64,000 bases of DNA from Leucobacter chromiireducens subsp. solipictus (GTDB lineage: Bacteria; Actinomycetota; Actinomycetes; Actinomycetales; Microbacteriaceae): positions 280,283 to 344,282 of the forward strand of contig NZ_QYAC01000004.1 in NCBI RefSeq assembly GCF_016758195.1, in the 5' to 3' direction. Positions within the stretch are counted from its first letter, which is position 1, and every line of letters starts with the position of its first letter. A program made the position numbers and the translations under genes. This document shows positions 29,898-40,967 of the stretch, piece by piece. The notes beneath the pieces were generated by a model. The model made no database searches. It was not told the DNA's origin and worked only from the letters and a program-made list of their open reading frames with translations.

Positions 29898-30998
29898 CTA
29901 GCCCTGGCGGAAGAATCGGTCGCGGATCTTGCCGAAGAAGCCCTGCTGGAACTCACCCAGGTGCGGGGGCTCGTCCTTGCGCAGCGCGGCGAGCTGCCGC
30001 ACGAGATCCTTTTCGCGCCCGGAGAGCTTGTGCGGGGTGACCACCTGGACGGCGATCTTCAGGTCGCCGCGCGTGGTGCTCCGAAGGCCCTGGATGCCGC
30101 GACCGCGCACGGTCACGACGTCGCCGGACTGCACGCCAGCCTCGACCTCAGCCTCGACCTCGCCGTCGAGCGCGCTGAGCTTCGCCGAGGCGCCGAGGAT
30201 CGCGTCGGTCATCGACACCTGCATCGTGCACAGGAGGTCGTTGCCGTCGCGGCTGAAGATGTCGTGGTGCATGACGCGGAATTCGATGAAGAGGTCTCCG
30301 TTGGGTCCGCCGCCGGGCCCGACCTCGCCGCCGCCGCGCATCTGCAGGCGGGTCCCGGTGTCGATGCCCGAGGGGATGTCCACCGTGATGGTGCGGCGTT
30401 CGCGCACGCGGCCCTTGCCGGCGCACTCAACGCAGGGGTGTTCGATGATCGTGCCGTAGCCCTGGCAGCTGCCGCACGGGTGCATCGTGACGACGTTGCC
30501 AAACAGCGAGCGCACCTGGCGCTGCACCTGCCCCTGCCCCCCGCAGACGTCACAGGTGACGGGGTGCGTGCCCGGCTGCGTGCACGCGCCCTGGCAGACG
30601 GAGCACAGGACCGCCGTGTTCACCGTCACGTCGCGCTGGACGCCGAAGATCACCTCTTCGAGCTGCACATCGACCCGGATCATCGCGTCGTCGCCGCGCT
30701 CCGCGCGCGAGCGCGGGCCGCGCTGCTGCCCGCCGAAGCCGCCGCCGCCGAAGAAGGTTTCGAAGATGTCGCCGAAGCCGCCCGCACCGCCCTGACCGCC
30801 ACCCATGTCGTACCGCTGGCGCTGTTCGGGGTCGCTCAGCACGTCATAGGCGTGGGTCACGCCTTTGAACCGCTCGGCGGCGTCCTCACTCGGGTTGACG
30901 TCCGGGTGCAGCTCACGAGCAAGTCGGCGGTAGGCCTTCTTGATTTCCTCGGGGGTCGCTTCGCGCGACACGCCCAGCGTCTCGTAGTGATCTGCCAC
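29898..30998 (-). CDS. dnaJ: chaperone DnaJ
   Basis: Hsp40 co-chaperone of DnaK. 366 residues: J domain with HPD ([12 protein letters not shown]), a Gly/Phe-rich segment ([25 protein letters not shown]), four zinc CxxC motifs and the C-terminal substrate domains. The first repeat reads CSVCQGAC rather than the usual CxxCxGxG. Located after hrcA under a CIRCE site, so it is the DnaJ2-type gene of Actinobacteria, distinct from the dnaK-operon copy. Confidence 0.96.
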   Translation of the reverse strand: MADHYETLGVSREATPEEIKKAYRRLARELHPDVNPSEDAAERFKGVTHAYDVLSDPEQRQRYDMGGGQGGAGGFGDIFETFFGGGGFGGQQRGPRSRAERGDDAMIRVDVQLEEVIFGVQRDVTVNTAVLCSVCQGACTQPGTHPVTCDVCGGQGQVQRQVRSLFGNVVTMHPCGSCQGYGTIIEHPCVECAGKGRVRERRTITVDIPSGIDTGTRLQMRGGGEVGPGGGPNGDLFIEFRVMHHDIFSRDGNDLLCTMQVSMTDAILGASAKLSALDGEVEAEVEAGVQSGDVVTVRGRGIQGLRSTTRGDLKIAVQVVTPHKLSGREKDLVRQLAALRKDEPPHLGEFQQGFFGKIRDRFFRQG

Positions 30999-31052
30999 GG
31001 GGTATTCTCCTCAGATTGTTTGCGAGCGGATGGGGCGGGACGGTGCCGAAGG

Positions 31053-32090
31053 CTACCGGTCCTCACCCAGAAATCGGTTCAGGTAGCGGGCCACCGCGCG
31101 CACGGCGGAAATGTTCCCGGCGTAATCCATGCGCAGCGGCCCGAGCACGCCGAGCTTGGCCACGGCGGTGCCGTCCTCTTCGTAGTTCGAGGCGATCACG
31201 GAGGCGGCGGAGAGGCCGTAGGCGTGGTTTTCTCGACCGATCGAGGTGGTGACGTCCCGACCGTCCTGCACCAGCTCATCGAACAAGCGCAGCAGCGTCA
31301 CCTGCTCCTCAATCGCTTCGAGCACCACGGGCAGCGCCCCCTGGAACTCGACGGGCCGCGAGAGGTTTGCGGCCCCGGCGACGGCGATGCGGTCGGTCCG
31401 GTTCGCGCTGAGCTGGGTCCCCACCACGTCGAGCACACGGCGCACCAGATCGACCTCGTCGGGCCCGGCCCAGTCGGCGATCGTGGCCTCGAGATCCGCG
31501 ATTGCGGTGGCGGCGGCCTCCACGTCGCGGCCGACCGCGGCGGTCGCGATCCGGCCGCGGAGCCCGTGCACCCAGGCTTCCGTGACCTGCGATGCCGGCA
31601 GCCACGCGACCTGCTGCTCGACGACCCCGCTGCCGAGGATGAGCACGCACAGCACGCGATCCTCGCCGATCGCGACCAGGTCGATGTGGCGCACCACGGT
31701 GCGGCGCAGCGACGGGTACTGCGCGACCGCGACCTGGTTCGTGAGCTGCGCGAGCAGCCGAACCGTGCGCCCCATGACGTCGTGGAGGTCCGTGGATTCG
31801 CCGAGGAACCGCTCGATTGCCGAGCGCTGTGCCGCGGTGAGGGGCCGCACCTTCGCGAGGGTGTCCACGTAGAGCCGGTACCCCTTGTCCGTGGGCACAC
31901 GACCGGAGGAGGTGTGCGGCTGCGCGATCAGCTCGTCGTCCTCGAGCAGCGCCATGTCGTTCCGGATCGTCGCGGCGGACACCCCGAACTGGTGCCGGTC
32001 CACGATGGCCTTGGATCCGACCGGTTCGTTCGACGAGACATAGTCGCTGACGATGGCGTGCAGCACGGCAAGACTCCGCTCTGAAACCAC
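31053..32090 (-). CDS. hrcA: heat-inducible transcription repressor HrcA
   Basis: Represses class I heat-shock genes through CIRCE, with GroEL as cofactor. ~345 residues: winged-helix N-terminus (SERSLAVLHAIVSDYVSSNEPVGSKAIV; SAATIRNDMALLEDDELIAQPHTSSGRVPTDKGYR) and a GAF-like C-terminal domain. The GTG at 32090 with GAGGAGG upstream is preferred over a longer frame from 32129, whose extra residues overlap the CIRCE region. Autoregulated. Confidence 0.95.
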   Translation of the reverse strand: MVSERSLAVLHAIVSDYVSSNEPVGSKAIVDRHQFGVSAATIRNDMALLEDDELIAQPHTSSGRVPTDKGYRLYVDTLAKVRPLTAAQRSAIERFLGESTDLHDVMGRTVRLLAQLTNQVAVAQYPSLRRTVVRHIDLVAIGEDRVLCVLILGSGVVEQQVAWLPASQVTEAWVHGLRGRIATAAVGRDVEAAATAIADLEATIADWAGPDEVDLVRRVLDVVGTQLSANRTDRIAVAGAANLSRPVEFQGALPVVLEAIEEQVTLLRLFDELVQDGRDVTTSIGRENHAYGLSAASVIASNYEEDGTAVAKLGVLGPLRMDYAGNISAVRAVARYLNRFLGEDR

Positions 32091-32122
32091 GACCCCTCCT
32101 CGACTCTTCCGTCCGATCCCGG

Positions 32123-32154
32123 TTGGCACTCGGGAAACCTGAGTGCCAAGTCTA
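32123..32154 (-). promoter_or_regulatory. CIRCE operator with overlapping -10
   Basis: TTGGCACTC and GAGTGCCAA (32123-32131 and 32141-32149) form a perfect 9-bp inverted repeat around a 9-bp spacer, the CIRCE architecture (consensus TTAGCACTC-N9-GAGTGCTAA). A -10-like TAGACT (minus strand, 32154-32149) abuts it. Confidence 0.9.
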
Positions 32155-32196
32155 GCGCAGGTGCCCGAGGGAACTGCAGCTGTCCGCTGAACGCGA

Positions 32197-32227
32197 AGAG
32201 CGCCGGGGCTGTCGGCCCCGGCGCTCT
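32197..32227 (-). terminator. hairpin terminator of the SLH-protein gene
   Basis: A 13-bp stem (32197-32209 with 32215-32227) just downstream of the SLH gene stop, with only a weak U-rich tail. Confidence 0.7.
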
Positions 32228-32260
32228 GGCGATTACGGAACGGGTCCGTGATCGCCCGCG

Positions 32261-34144
32261 TTACTGCAGCCCGTCCGCGCGGTGCAGGAACGCGGCCATC
32301 GCCTCGCGTGACAGCTTCGCCTGCGGCGCGTAGCTGGGCTTGCCGCTCGGCTGCTTGATCCCGGTGGAGCGCTTCGTTTCCACCATCCAGGCGATCTCCT
32401 TGTAGAACTTGTCCCCGGGCTTCACGTCAGAGACGGGCGACACCTTCGGGGCCTGGTAGCCCTTTGGGGCCGCGTCGCGGTACAAGAAGGCGGCGATCGC
32501 CTCGCGGCTCACGTGCGCCTTCGGGGCGAACTTCGGCAGTGACGCGCCGTTCTTGATGCCCGTCGAGAGCTTCGCGTCCCACATCCACGCGATCTCCTCG
32601 TAGAACTTGTCCCCCGGCTTCACGTCCGAGAACGGGGACTGCTTCGGGGCCACGTAGTTCTTCGGAGCTTCGATGCGGAACATGAAGGCGGCCATCGCCT
32701 CGCGGGTCACGGAAACCTTCGGCTGGAAGGTGTAGGTGACCTTGCCGCCCGCGCCCACCTGCTTGTTGCCGGTGGTGATGCCACGCTCCTGCATCCACAT
32801 GATGTCCGCGTAGAACTTGTGCCCCTTCGGCACGTCCGTGAGCACGGGCTTCGGCTTCGGGGTTTCCTCACCCGGATCGACCGGCACGGGGGCCGTGAAG
32901 AACTCGGTGATCGCACCGTTGAAGACGATCGACTGGATCGTGGCCGAGCCGCTCTCCACGTGCACGCCGTAGCCGAGCACGTCGTGTTCGCCCAGTGCCG
33001 CGACGATCGCGGCGAGCGGAGCCGGCGTGTTCGCCGCGATGAGCACCCCGCCCTGATCGGAGATGTCGCGCGAGGACACCCACTCGCTCGCGTCGGCGAG
33101 CTTCCCCGACGCGGGAACCAGTGCACGCAGCGTCGTGAACTGCGGCTCGACCACGCCCTGCGGATAGCTGAATACGGGGATCTGCGCCCAGACATCGGCA
33201 CCGCCCGCGTCCGCGACCACGGTGAGCTCAGCGGCGAGACCCGCCGCGTTCGGCAGGAAGTCGTTCTCGGCGAAGCCGTTCAGCACCTGCGACTTGCCCG
33301 TGATCCTCAGGCCCGCCGGGTTCTTCTGCTCGCCGACGACGGTCGCAAAGCTGCCGCGCTCCGGGCCCGCAGCAACCCCCTCATGCCAGCCCGGGTAGCT
33401 GCTCTCGTCGGGCCGGATATCCTTCGCGTCGACGAAGCTCGGGGTGCCCGGGGCACCCGGGGTGGTGGCCGCGGGGGCCGCCGTGAACTGTGTCGTCACC
33501 CCGCTGGCGCTGAAGTTCGATACGAGCACGTCGCTCGCGGGGCGGTAGACCAGGAATCCGGCACCGAGGGCGCGCGCGTCCTCGTCGACGTCCAATGCGT
33601 CGACGAGCGCCCCGAGTTCCCCGCTGGCATTCGCCGCGAAGTCCGTGCCGATTGCGCCGCTCGTGGTCCACACATCCGCGGCCTCGCCTGCCTGCTTCCG
33701 CAGCGTGGTGTACTTCGGCTTGCCCGCCTCGTCGTAGTCGAAGAACACCGGGATCTGGTATGTCACGGCGCTCAGATCCGAGGCGACGATGTCGAGGCTG
33801 GCGGCCAAGTCTTCGATCGAACCCCGCTCCTCGGCGGACGCGTCCGCCCCCAGCTGATCGTTCCCGTTGCCCTTCCGCACGAGCACCTCGGCACCCCGCG
33901 GCACCGTCACGCCGTTGCGCTGCTGGGTGACGTCTTGCGACCTCGAGGGGTCGAAGTGCCAGGAATTATATGCGGCCGTCTCCTCCTCGGGCGTCGCCGT
34001 CTTCGTGATTTCCGCGGCCGGAACGTAGTCCGGCCCCGCCGCGTCCGTCGCGTCACTCGCCTGCGCCGCGCTCGTGCCGAGCACCGCCCCGCTGACGATC
34101 AATGCTGCCGCTGTCGCGCCAGCGCACACTTGCCGCATTCGCAT
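32261..34144 (-). CDS. secreted surface protein with three SLH-type repeats
   Basis: 627 residues. Signal peptide (about 1-30, ending AAQA), then two tandem homologous modules (about 55-220 and 248-420), each with Y-x-x-W-H, a glycine-rich middle, IPVF and FTTLR-type motifs. A Pro/Lys hinge (PKPKPVLTDVPKG) leads to three SLH-like repeats of ~60 residues (FYADIMWMQERGITTG, FYEEIAWMWDAKLSTG, FYKEIAWMVETKRSTG). SLH domains usually bind pyruvylated cell-wall polymers. The first ATG of the MRMR pair at 34144 is used, behind GAGGAAGG. It has its own promoter and terminator. Ligand of the N-terminal modules is unknown. Confidence 0.85.
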   Translation of the reverse strand: MRMRQVCAGATAAALIVSGAVLGTSAAQASDATDAAGPDYVPAAEITKTATPEEETAAYNSWHFDPSRSQDVTQQRNGVTVPRGAEVLVRKGNGNDQLGADASAEERGSIEDLAASLDIVASDLSAVTYQIPVFFDYDEAGKPKYTTLRKQAGEAADVWTTSGAIGTDFAANASGELGALVDALDVDEDARALGAGFLVYRPASDVLVSNFSASGVTTQFTAAPAATTPGAPGTPSFVDAKDIRPDESSYPGWHEGVAAGPERGSFATVVGEQKNPAGLRITGKSQVLNGFAENDFLPNAAGLAAELTVVADAGGADVWAQIPVFSYPQGVVEPQFTTLRALVPASGKLADASEWVSSRDISDQGGVLIAANTPAPLAAIVAALGEHDVLGYGVHVESGSATIQSIVFNGAITEFFTAPVPVDPGEETPKPKPVLTDVPKGHKFYADIMWMQERGITTGNKQVGAGGKVTYTFQPKVSVTREAMAAFMFRIEAPKNYVAPKQSPFSDVKPGDKFYEEIAWMWDAKLSTGIKNGASLPKFAPKAHVSREAIAAFLYRDAAPKGYQAPKVSPVSDVKPGDKFYKEIAWMVETKRSTGIKQPSGKPSYAPQAKLSREAMAAFLHRADGLQ

Positions 34145-34214
34145 GAAGCTGCCTTCCTCACCGTTGAACCAAGTTGGGTGAACGCGAGAGCACACTCAAC
34201 TCCCACCCCTGTGA

Positions 34215-34243
34215 AAGATAGCACATAGGATGAATTCACACAA
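34215..34243 (-). promoter_or_regulatory. promoter of the SLH-protein gene
   Basis: On the minus strand: -35 TTGTGT, 17-bp spacer, extended -10 TGC-TATCTT, about 70 bp upstream of the SLH-protein start. Confidence 0.6.
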
Positions 34244-34289
34244 GCTACTCATAGGAAACACTTTGGAACAACTGCGTAAACGGTCAGTC

Positions 34290-35525
34290 CTACGGTCCGG
34301 TTCCTCCCAGGATCCGGTGCACGACGGTGTCGGCAAGCAACCGACCCCGCAGCGTCGGCACCACGCGGCCGCCAATGGCGGCCCTGCCGTCGATCAGGCC
34401 ATCCGCGATCAGCCCGGGGATCGCCGCGCGCTCGCCGGGTGCCAGCACCTCCGTCGGGAGGCCCTCGGCGATCCGGGTTTCCAGCAGCACGCGTTCGTCC
34501 CGCCGCGCCTCGGCGCTCAGGATCTCCCGGGAGTGCGCCGGCGACACCCCGGCATGGACCCGGCTCGCGTACGCACCCGGGTGCTTCACGTTCCACCAGC
34601 GCACCCCACCCACGTGGCTGTGCGCGCCCGGACCGGCGGCCCACCAGTCCTCGCCCGTCCAGTAGGCGAGATTGTGGCGAGACCGGGTCTCCGGAGAACG
34701 GGACCAATTGCTGATCTCGTACCAGTGCAGCCCTGCCGCGGCAAAGCGCGCCTCGGCGAGCTCGTACATTTCGGCGTGCAGATCCTCGTCGGGCTCCGCG
34801 ACCTCGCCCCGCCGGATCTGCGCCGCCAGTTTCGTCCCCGCCTCGACGATGAGCGCGTACGCGGAGATGTGATCCGGCGCGCACTCGAGCGCCGCGTCGA
34901 GCGACCGTTCCCAATCCGCAAGGGACTCGCCGGGGGTGCCGTAGATCAGATCGACGCTCACCTGGAGGCCGGCCTCGCGCGCCCACGCAACGACCTGCGG
35001 CACACGCTCGGGCTGGTGCGTGCGATCGAGCGTCTGCAACACGTGCGGCACGGCCGACTGCATGCCGAAGCTCACCCGGGTGAACCCGCCGGCAGCGAGC
35101 TCCCGCAGATACGCGGCATCGACCGAATCCGGGTTCGCCTCGGTGGTCACCTCGGCACCCGGCGCGATCCCCCACTCGTCTCGGATCGTCGCGAGCATCG
35201 CCGTGAGATCGCTCGCGGGCAGGAGCGTGGGCGTACCGCCTCCGAAAAACACCGTCGAGACCTGACGCTCGGGAAGCCCCGCATCGCGCATGACGCGGGC
35301 GCCGAAGCTCAGCTCCCAGCTCGCCTGCTCGGCGTACTCGGCGCGACTCGTCCCGCCGAGCTCGCTCGCCGTGTAGGTATTAAAGTCGCAGTACCCGCAG
35401 CGCACCCGGCAATACGGCACGTGCACGTACACGCCGAAGCGGCGGGATTCGGCCCCCGCACGGACGCTCTCAGGAAGCGAGCCGTCCTCCGGCGCGGGAT
35501 CGCCGTCAGGCAGAACGCTCGGCAC
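34290..35525 (-). CDS. hemW: radical SAM heme chaperone HemW-like
   Basis: Formerly annotated as oxygen-independent coproporphyrinogen oxidase; HemW binds heme and inserts it into respiratory enzymes. 411 residues. The [4Fe-4S] motif CRVRCGYCDF (C-x3-C-x2-C plus F) marks the HemW/HemN family. TVFFGGGTPTLL and the C-terminal HemN domain are present. Start GTG at 35525 with GGAGGG; overlaps the DUF1990 stop by 20 bp. Confidence 0.93.
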   Translation of the reverse strand: MPSVLPDGDPAPEDGSLPESVRAGAESRRFGVYVHVPYCRVRCGYCDFNTYTASELGGTSRAEYAEQASWELSFGARVMRDAGLPERQVSTVFFGGGTPTLLPASDLTAMLATIRDEWGIAPGAEVTTEANPDSVDAAYLRELAAGGFTRVSFGMQSAVPHVLQTLDRTHQPERVPQVVAWAREAGLQVSVDLIYGTPGESLADWERSLDAALECAPDHISAYALIVEAGTKLAAQIRRGEVAEPDEDLHAEMYELAEARFAAAGLHWYEISNWSRSPETRSRHNLAYWTGEDWWAAGPGAHSHVGGVRWWNVKHPGAYASRVHAGVSPAHSREILSAEARRDERVLLETRIAEGLPTEVLAPGERAAIPGLIADGLIDGRAAIGGRVVPTLRGRLLADTVVHRILGGTGP

Positions 35526-36188
35526 CCGGGCCCTCCGTGCTCGCGGGCTGTGCGCCCGGGGCGAGCGCCGCGAGCTGGGCGCGCACCTGCTCCACGGCGA
35601 GCTTCAGCTCCGCACGGGCGCGCAGCCCGAGCAGGCCGCTCTTCGGCGCGTCGAGGAAGCCACGAGCAAACGCCCACACGGTGTCGTCCTCGCGCAGTTC
35701 GATCCCGAACTGCTGTTCGCCGACCACACCCTGCTCGTCCGCGGTGCCCCAGGCGAAGCCCACCGTTCGATCCTCCGTCACCGTGTAGATGACCAGCACC
35801 TCCCGCTCAGGCTGACCCGCGGCGCCGAGCATCGCCCGCGTGCCGGGAACCACATAGGGATCGCCGTCCGGGCCGAAATGCTCCTCGGGTGCCGCGGCCG
35901 CCTGGGGCGTGCCCGCAGCGTCGAACTCGGGGCCCTGGTACTCGCTGCCGGTCCCGCGCTGCACCTCGCGGACCGTCATGCCGGCACCGCGCTGCGCGCC
36001 CCAGGTCATCAGGAGGCTCGACGCCACCAGGAACCGTTCCTGGCCGCTGCCGAGCCGCAGCGTCTCCTCGTACGGCGTGCTGCCGTTCGGCGGGTAGCGC
36101 AGCAGGTCGGGGGCACGCGAGGCGCCCACCGCGGCGTAGCTCACCGGCATGTCGACGTGACTCTGGCGGCGCGTGGGCTGGCCGTCGC

Positions 36189-36192
<4 letters not shown>
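35506..36192 (-). CDS. DUF1990 (UPF0548) protein
   Basis: 228 residues. [47 protein letters not shown] and [27 protein letters not shown] match the DUF1990 layout. Function unknown. It sits between lepA (ATGA overlap) and hemW, the lepA-DUF1990-hemW order of Microbacteriaceae. The C-terminal ~20 residues are low-complexity. Confidence 0.85.
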
Positions 36193-38042
<1,850 letters not shown>

Positions 38043-38173
38043 TGTGGGCCATTATCGCACGCCGCGGGGCCGAGTTGCTCATCCGTGAGCGGACACGCGC
38101 GCCGCGCGCGCGAGGATCCCTGCGGGCGGCCACGAACCCTTGACCCCCGCGGGGAGCTGGGGTTCCTGCAAGA

Positions 38174-39007
38174 ATGGCTGTCATGGCCAGCGTCGTTGCA
38201 CTCTCCCGGTATCCCGTGAAGGGGTTCACCCCCGAAGCCCGCAGCTCGATCGTGGTGCAAGACGATGGCCGGGTGGCGGGCGACCGCGTGCTCGCGTTCC
38301 GCTTCGGCAACGCGGCCACCCCGGAGGAGAAGGACGGGCTCGACTACTGGCCCAAGGCCCGCGGACTCTCGCTCCAGGACTTCCCGTCCCTCGCCGCGCT
38401 GCGCCTCGAGTACCGGGAGTCGGAGCGGCTCCTCCGGTTCTGGCACGAGGGCGCGCTGCTCGTCGAAGGGAACCTCGAGCCCGAGGGGCGCCGGCGGCTC
38501 GAGGCAGCGATGGCGGAGTTTGTGCTCGCATCACCCGAGGCCGCGCGGCTCGAGCGCCCCGGACGGCTGCCCTTGGCGCTCGTGGGCGACGGCGTCACCT
38601 CCCGCTTTCAGGATCGCGCGCGCGGTTTTGTGTCCGTGCACAGCGAAGCGAGCGTCGCCGCGCTCGCCGAGGCCGTCGCAGCCCCGGTCGATCACCGCCG
38701 CTTCCGATCGAACGTCGTCATCGCTGGGGTCGAGAGCGAGGCGGAACTGCGCTGGGACGACGAGGTGCGTCTCGGCGAGGTCGCGTTCGCACCGCAGGGC
38801 GAGATCGTGCGCTGCCTCGCGACCCACGCGAACCCCGATACCGGCGTGCGCGACCTCCCCGTCCTGACTACCCTGACCCAGCAGCTCGGGCAGCGCCGCC
38901 CCACCCTGGGCCGGCTCCTGCTCCCCCGAGGCCGCGGCGGAGCGATCCGCGTCGGGGACGCCGTCATGGCTCCGGGCGCGCTTGCCCCCGCGGGCGACCG
39001 CGCGTAA
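38174..39007 (+). CDS. MOSC domain protein
   Basis: 277 residues. The MOSC N-terminal beta-barrel begins ASVVALSRYPVKGFTPE; the MOSC core has HRRFRSNVVIAGVESEAELRWDD and ends with a Cys-containing VRCLATHANPDTGVRD. Such proteins are molybdenum-cofactor-binding, often mARC-like reductases; the substrate is not predictable. A second ATG at 38183 is possible. Divergent from lepA. Confidence 0.85.
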   Translation: MAVMASVVALSRYPVKGFTPEARSSIVVQDDGRVAGDRVLAFRFGNAATPEEKDGLDYWPKARGLSLQDFPSLAALRLEYRESERLLRFWHEGALLVEGNLEPEGRRRLEAAMAEFVLASPEAARLERPGRLPLALVGDGVTSRFQDRARGFVSVHSEASVAALAEAVAAPVDHRRFRSNVVIAGVESEAELRWDDEVRLGEVAFAPQGEIVRCLATHANPDTGVRDLPVLTTLTQQLGQRRPTLGRLLLPRGRGGAIRVGDAVMAPGALAPAGDRA

Positions 39008-39079
39008 CCGTGCGGATCCATTGACCGCCGCGCCCCGCGACACACGCCCTCGGCACCGTCGCGTGCCGCGGGCCTGATC

Positions 39080-39088
39080 TGCTAGAGT
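39080..39088 (+). promoter_or_regulatory. candidate extended -10 of rpsT
   Basis: TGCTAGAGT (extended TGN plus TAGAGT) about 105 bp upstream of rpsT, leaving a long leader with a short hairpin (GTGTGGATCACAC), plausible for S20 autoregulation. Confidence 0.5.
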
Positions 39089-39194
39089 TGACTCTTGGCT
39101 TGCGTGTGGATCACACCACACACCCCGCAAGGTGCCCTCTCTCGCCGCGCGGATCCACCTTATTCAGTCGTACCCCGTAAGGACGTAACCCAAC

Positions 39195-39455
39195 GTGGCA
39201 AACATTAAGTCGCAGATCAAGCGCATCAAGACCAACCAGAAGGCAACCGAGCGCAACCGTGCGTACAAGAGCGAGCTCCGCACCGCCGTGCGCGCCGCCC
39301 GTACCGCCATCGCGACCGGCGACAAGGCTGCCGCTCAGGCAAAGGTGCAGGCTGCGAGCCGCAAGCTCGACAAGGCTGTCTCCAAGGGTGTCATCCACAA
39401 GAACCAGGCTGCGAACCGCAAGTCGGCGCTCGCCGCGAAGGCTGCCGCGCTCTAA
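39195..39455 (+). CDS. rpsT: 30S ribosomal protein S20
   Basis: 86 residues, the highly basic three-helix S20 bundle: [21 protein letters not shown] at the start and [19 protein letters not shown] at the end. GTG start with AAGGACG 10 bases upstream. Monocistronic with its own terminator. Confidence 0.97.
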   Translation: MANIKSQIKRIKTNQKATERNRAYKSELRTAVRAARTAIATGDKAAAQAKVQAASRKLDKAVSKGVIHKNQAANRKSALAAKAAAL

Positions 39456-39488
39456 GTCGCACCCCTTCGGGTTCTGAGGAATCTCAGT

Positions 39489-39526
39489 ACAACGGGCTCC
39501 GCTTCGGCGGGGCCCGTTGTGCGTTT
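39489..39526 (+). terminator. intrinsic terminator of rpsT
   Basis: Stem 39489-39502 with 39507-39520 (14 bp, one mismatch, loop TTCG), then GCGTTT. Confidence 0.85.
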
Positions 39527-39848
39527 CCCGGGGAGTGTTCCCCAGCGGCCGTCCCAGGCACCGCGTCCGCCAGCGCTGACCGGCGGGTTCCGCCGCGGAC
39601 CGGCGGGTTCAGCCCGAACCAGCGGGTTCAGCCCGAACCAGCGGGTTCAGCCCGAACCAGCGGGTTTCGCCCGGACTAGCGAGTTCAGCCGCAGACCGGC
39701 GGGTTCAGCGCTGACCGGCGGGTTCAGCCCGCGCGAGGCGCATTCGCTGTTGCTCGGCGCGTCAGCCAGCGCTCGGCGCGTTCGCGGCCTCGGCGCGGCC
39801 GCGGCCTCGGCGCGGCCGCCAGCGCACGGCGCGTCGAGGTCAGTACAG
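39527..39848. other. repeat-rich gene-free region between rpsT and holA
   Basis: About 320 bp without a credible gene. It contains the eight-copy 19-20 bp array (39578-39730) followed by GC-rich patches in which GCGGCCTCGGCGCGGCC recurs (about 39785-39815). No promoter recognised. Confidence 0.7.
39578..39730. repeat. 8 x 19-20 bp degenerate tandem repeat
   Basis: Eight units with consensus RACCRGCGGGTTCAGCCCG; units 2-4 nearly identical, outer ones diverged. No unique spacers between units and no nearby cas genes. Confidence 0.85.
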
Positions 39849-40907
39849 CTAGGCTCGTTCGCGGCCGCGGCGGGCGACGAGGAGCACGAAGCGTTCGAGC
39901 GCGTACTCGGGGTCCCGGGTGCCGCCCTTGAGGAGCCACTCGGTTTCTGCGGCTTGGTCGATGCAGCGGGCGAGGTCTTCTTCGCGCCAGCCGCGGACCT
40001 CGCGCTGCGCCCGGTCGACTTGCCAGGGCGCCATGCCGAGCTCCTTCGCGAGCTGGCCGCCGCTGCCTGTCGCCCCGAACACGCGGGCCATGGCCCGCAC
40101 CTTCATGTTGAGTGCGGCAAGCATGGGGATCGGGTCGGTTCCGGTGGAGAGCGCCTGCCGGAGCAGCACCAGTGCTTCCGCTCCGCGCCCTGCCGTGGCG
40201 GCGTCGGCGACACGGAACGCGTTCGTTTCAACGCGCCCCTCGGTCGCGCGGGTCACCGCACCCTCGTCGATGCGGGCCCCCACGTCGGAGACGAGCTGCG
40301 CGCAAGCACCCGCGAGCTCCCCGATCCCCCCGGCATAGGCGGCGACGAGCATGCGCAACGCGGCCGGGCTGATCTGCGCCCCGAGCCGCCGGAACTCGGC
40401 CTGCGCGAAGGCGAGCCGGTCCGCGTCCTTCTTCACCTCGGCGCAGGGAATCTCGACGGCACCCGGCGTGCCGCGGCGGAGCAGATCGAGCAGGGCTTTG
40501 CCGCGTTGCCCCCCGGCGTGACGGAGCACGAGCACCGTGTCTTCGGCGGGGTCAGCAACGTAGCGCTTCGCGTCCTCGATGAACGCGTCCGAGCTCTTTT
40601 CGACGCCCTCGACCCGGAGCAGCCGGGGCTCGGCAAACAGCGACGGACTTGCCAGCGTGAAGAGCTCCCCCGCCGCGTAGGAGGCCGCGTCGACGTCGTG
40701 GACCTCGAGCTCGGGATGCGCCTCGTGGAGCGCCGTCCGGATCGCCTGTGTGGCGCGGTCGGCCAGGAAGGTCTCGGGACCGCTCACGAGCACGACCGGG
40801 GCCGGGCGCGCTTCGGACCAGTCGAGCTGGGTGATCTTCGCCGCAGCGGACTTGGCCCCGGCCTTGGCCGGGGCGGATTTCGACTGGGTTCCTCGTGCTG
40901 CTGCCAC
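39849..40907 (-). CDS. holA: DNA polymerase III subunit delta
   Basis: Clamp-loader subunit that opens the sliding clamp. 352 residues: VVLVSGPETFLADRATQAIR at the start, LLRVEGVEK, AAYAGGIGELAGACAQLV in the helical domain, and a C-terminal helical domain. Start GTG at 40907; the first ~25 residues are Ala/Lys-rich. It follows comEC on the same strand, the normal actinobacterial comEC-holA order. Confidence 0.93.
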   Translation of the reverse strand: MAAARGTQSKSAPAKAGAKSAAAKITQLDWSEARPAPVVLVSGPETFLADRATQAIRTALHEAHPELEVHDVDAASYAAGELFTLASPSLFAEPRLLRVEGVEKSSDAFIEDAKRYVADPAEDTVLVLRHAGGQRGKALLDLLRRGTPGAVEIPCAEVKKDADRLAFAQAEFRRLGAQISPAALRMLVAAYAGGIGELAGACAQLVSDVGARIDEGAVTRATEGRVETNAFRVADAATAGRGAEALVLLRQALSTGTDPIPMLAALNMKVRAMARVFGATGSGGQLAKELGMAPWQVDRAQREVRGWREEDLARCIDQAAETEWLLKGGTRDPEYALERFVLLVARRGRERA

Positions 40908-40967
40908 CCGTCCAGCCTAGCCGGGCCCACCGACACTCGCCGCCAGAGCGGGCGCCGCGTCGCCGGG

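Noticed and set aside
29961-32084. 707-codon open frame antisense to dnaJ and hrcA
   Set aside because: Spans two clear genes on the other strand and shows no protein-family features.
39578-39730. Possible CRISPR array
   Set aside because: Units are directly adjacent with no unique spacers, unit length is too short, and no cas genes are nearby.
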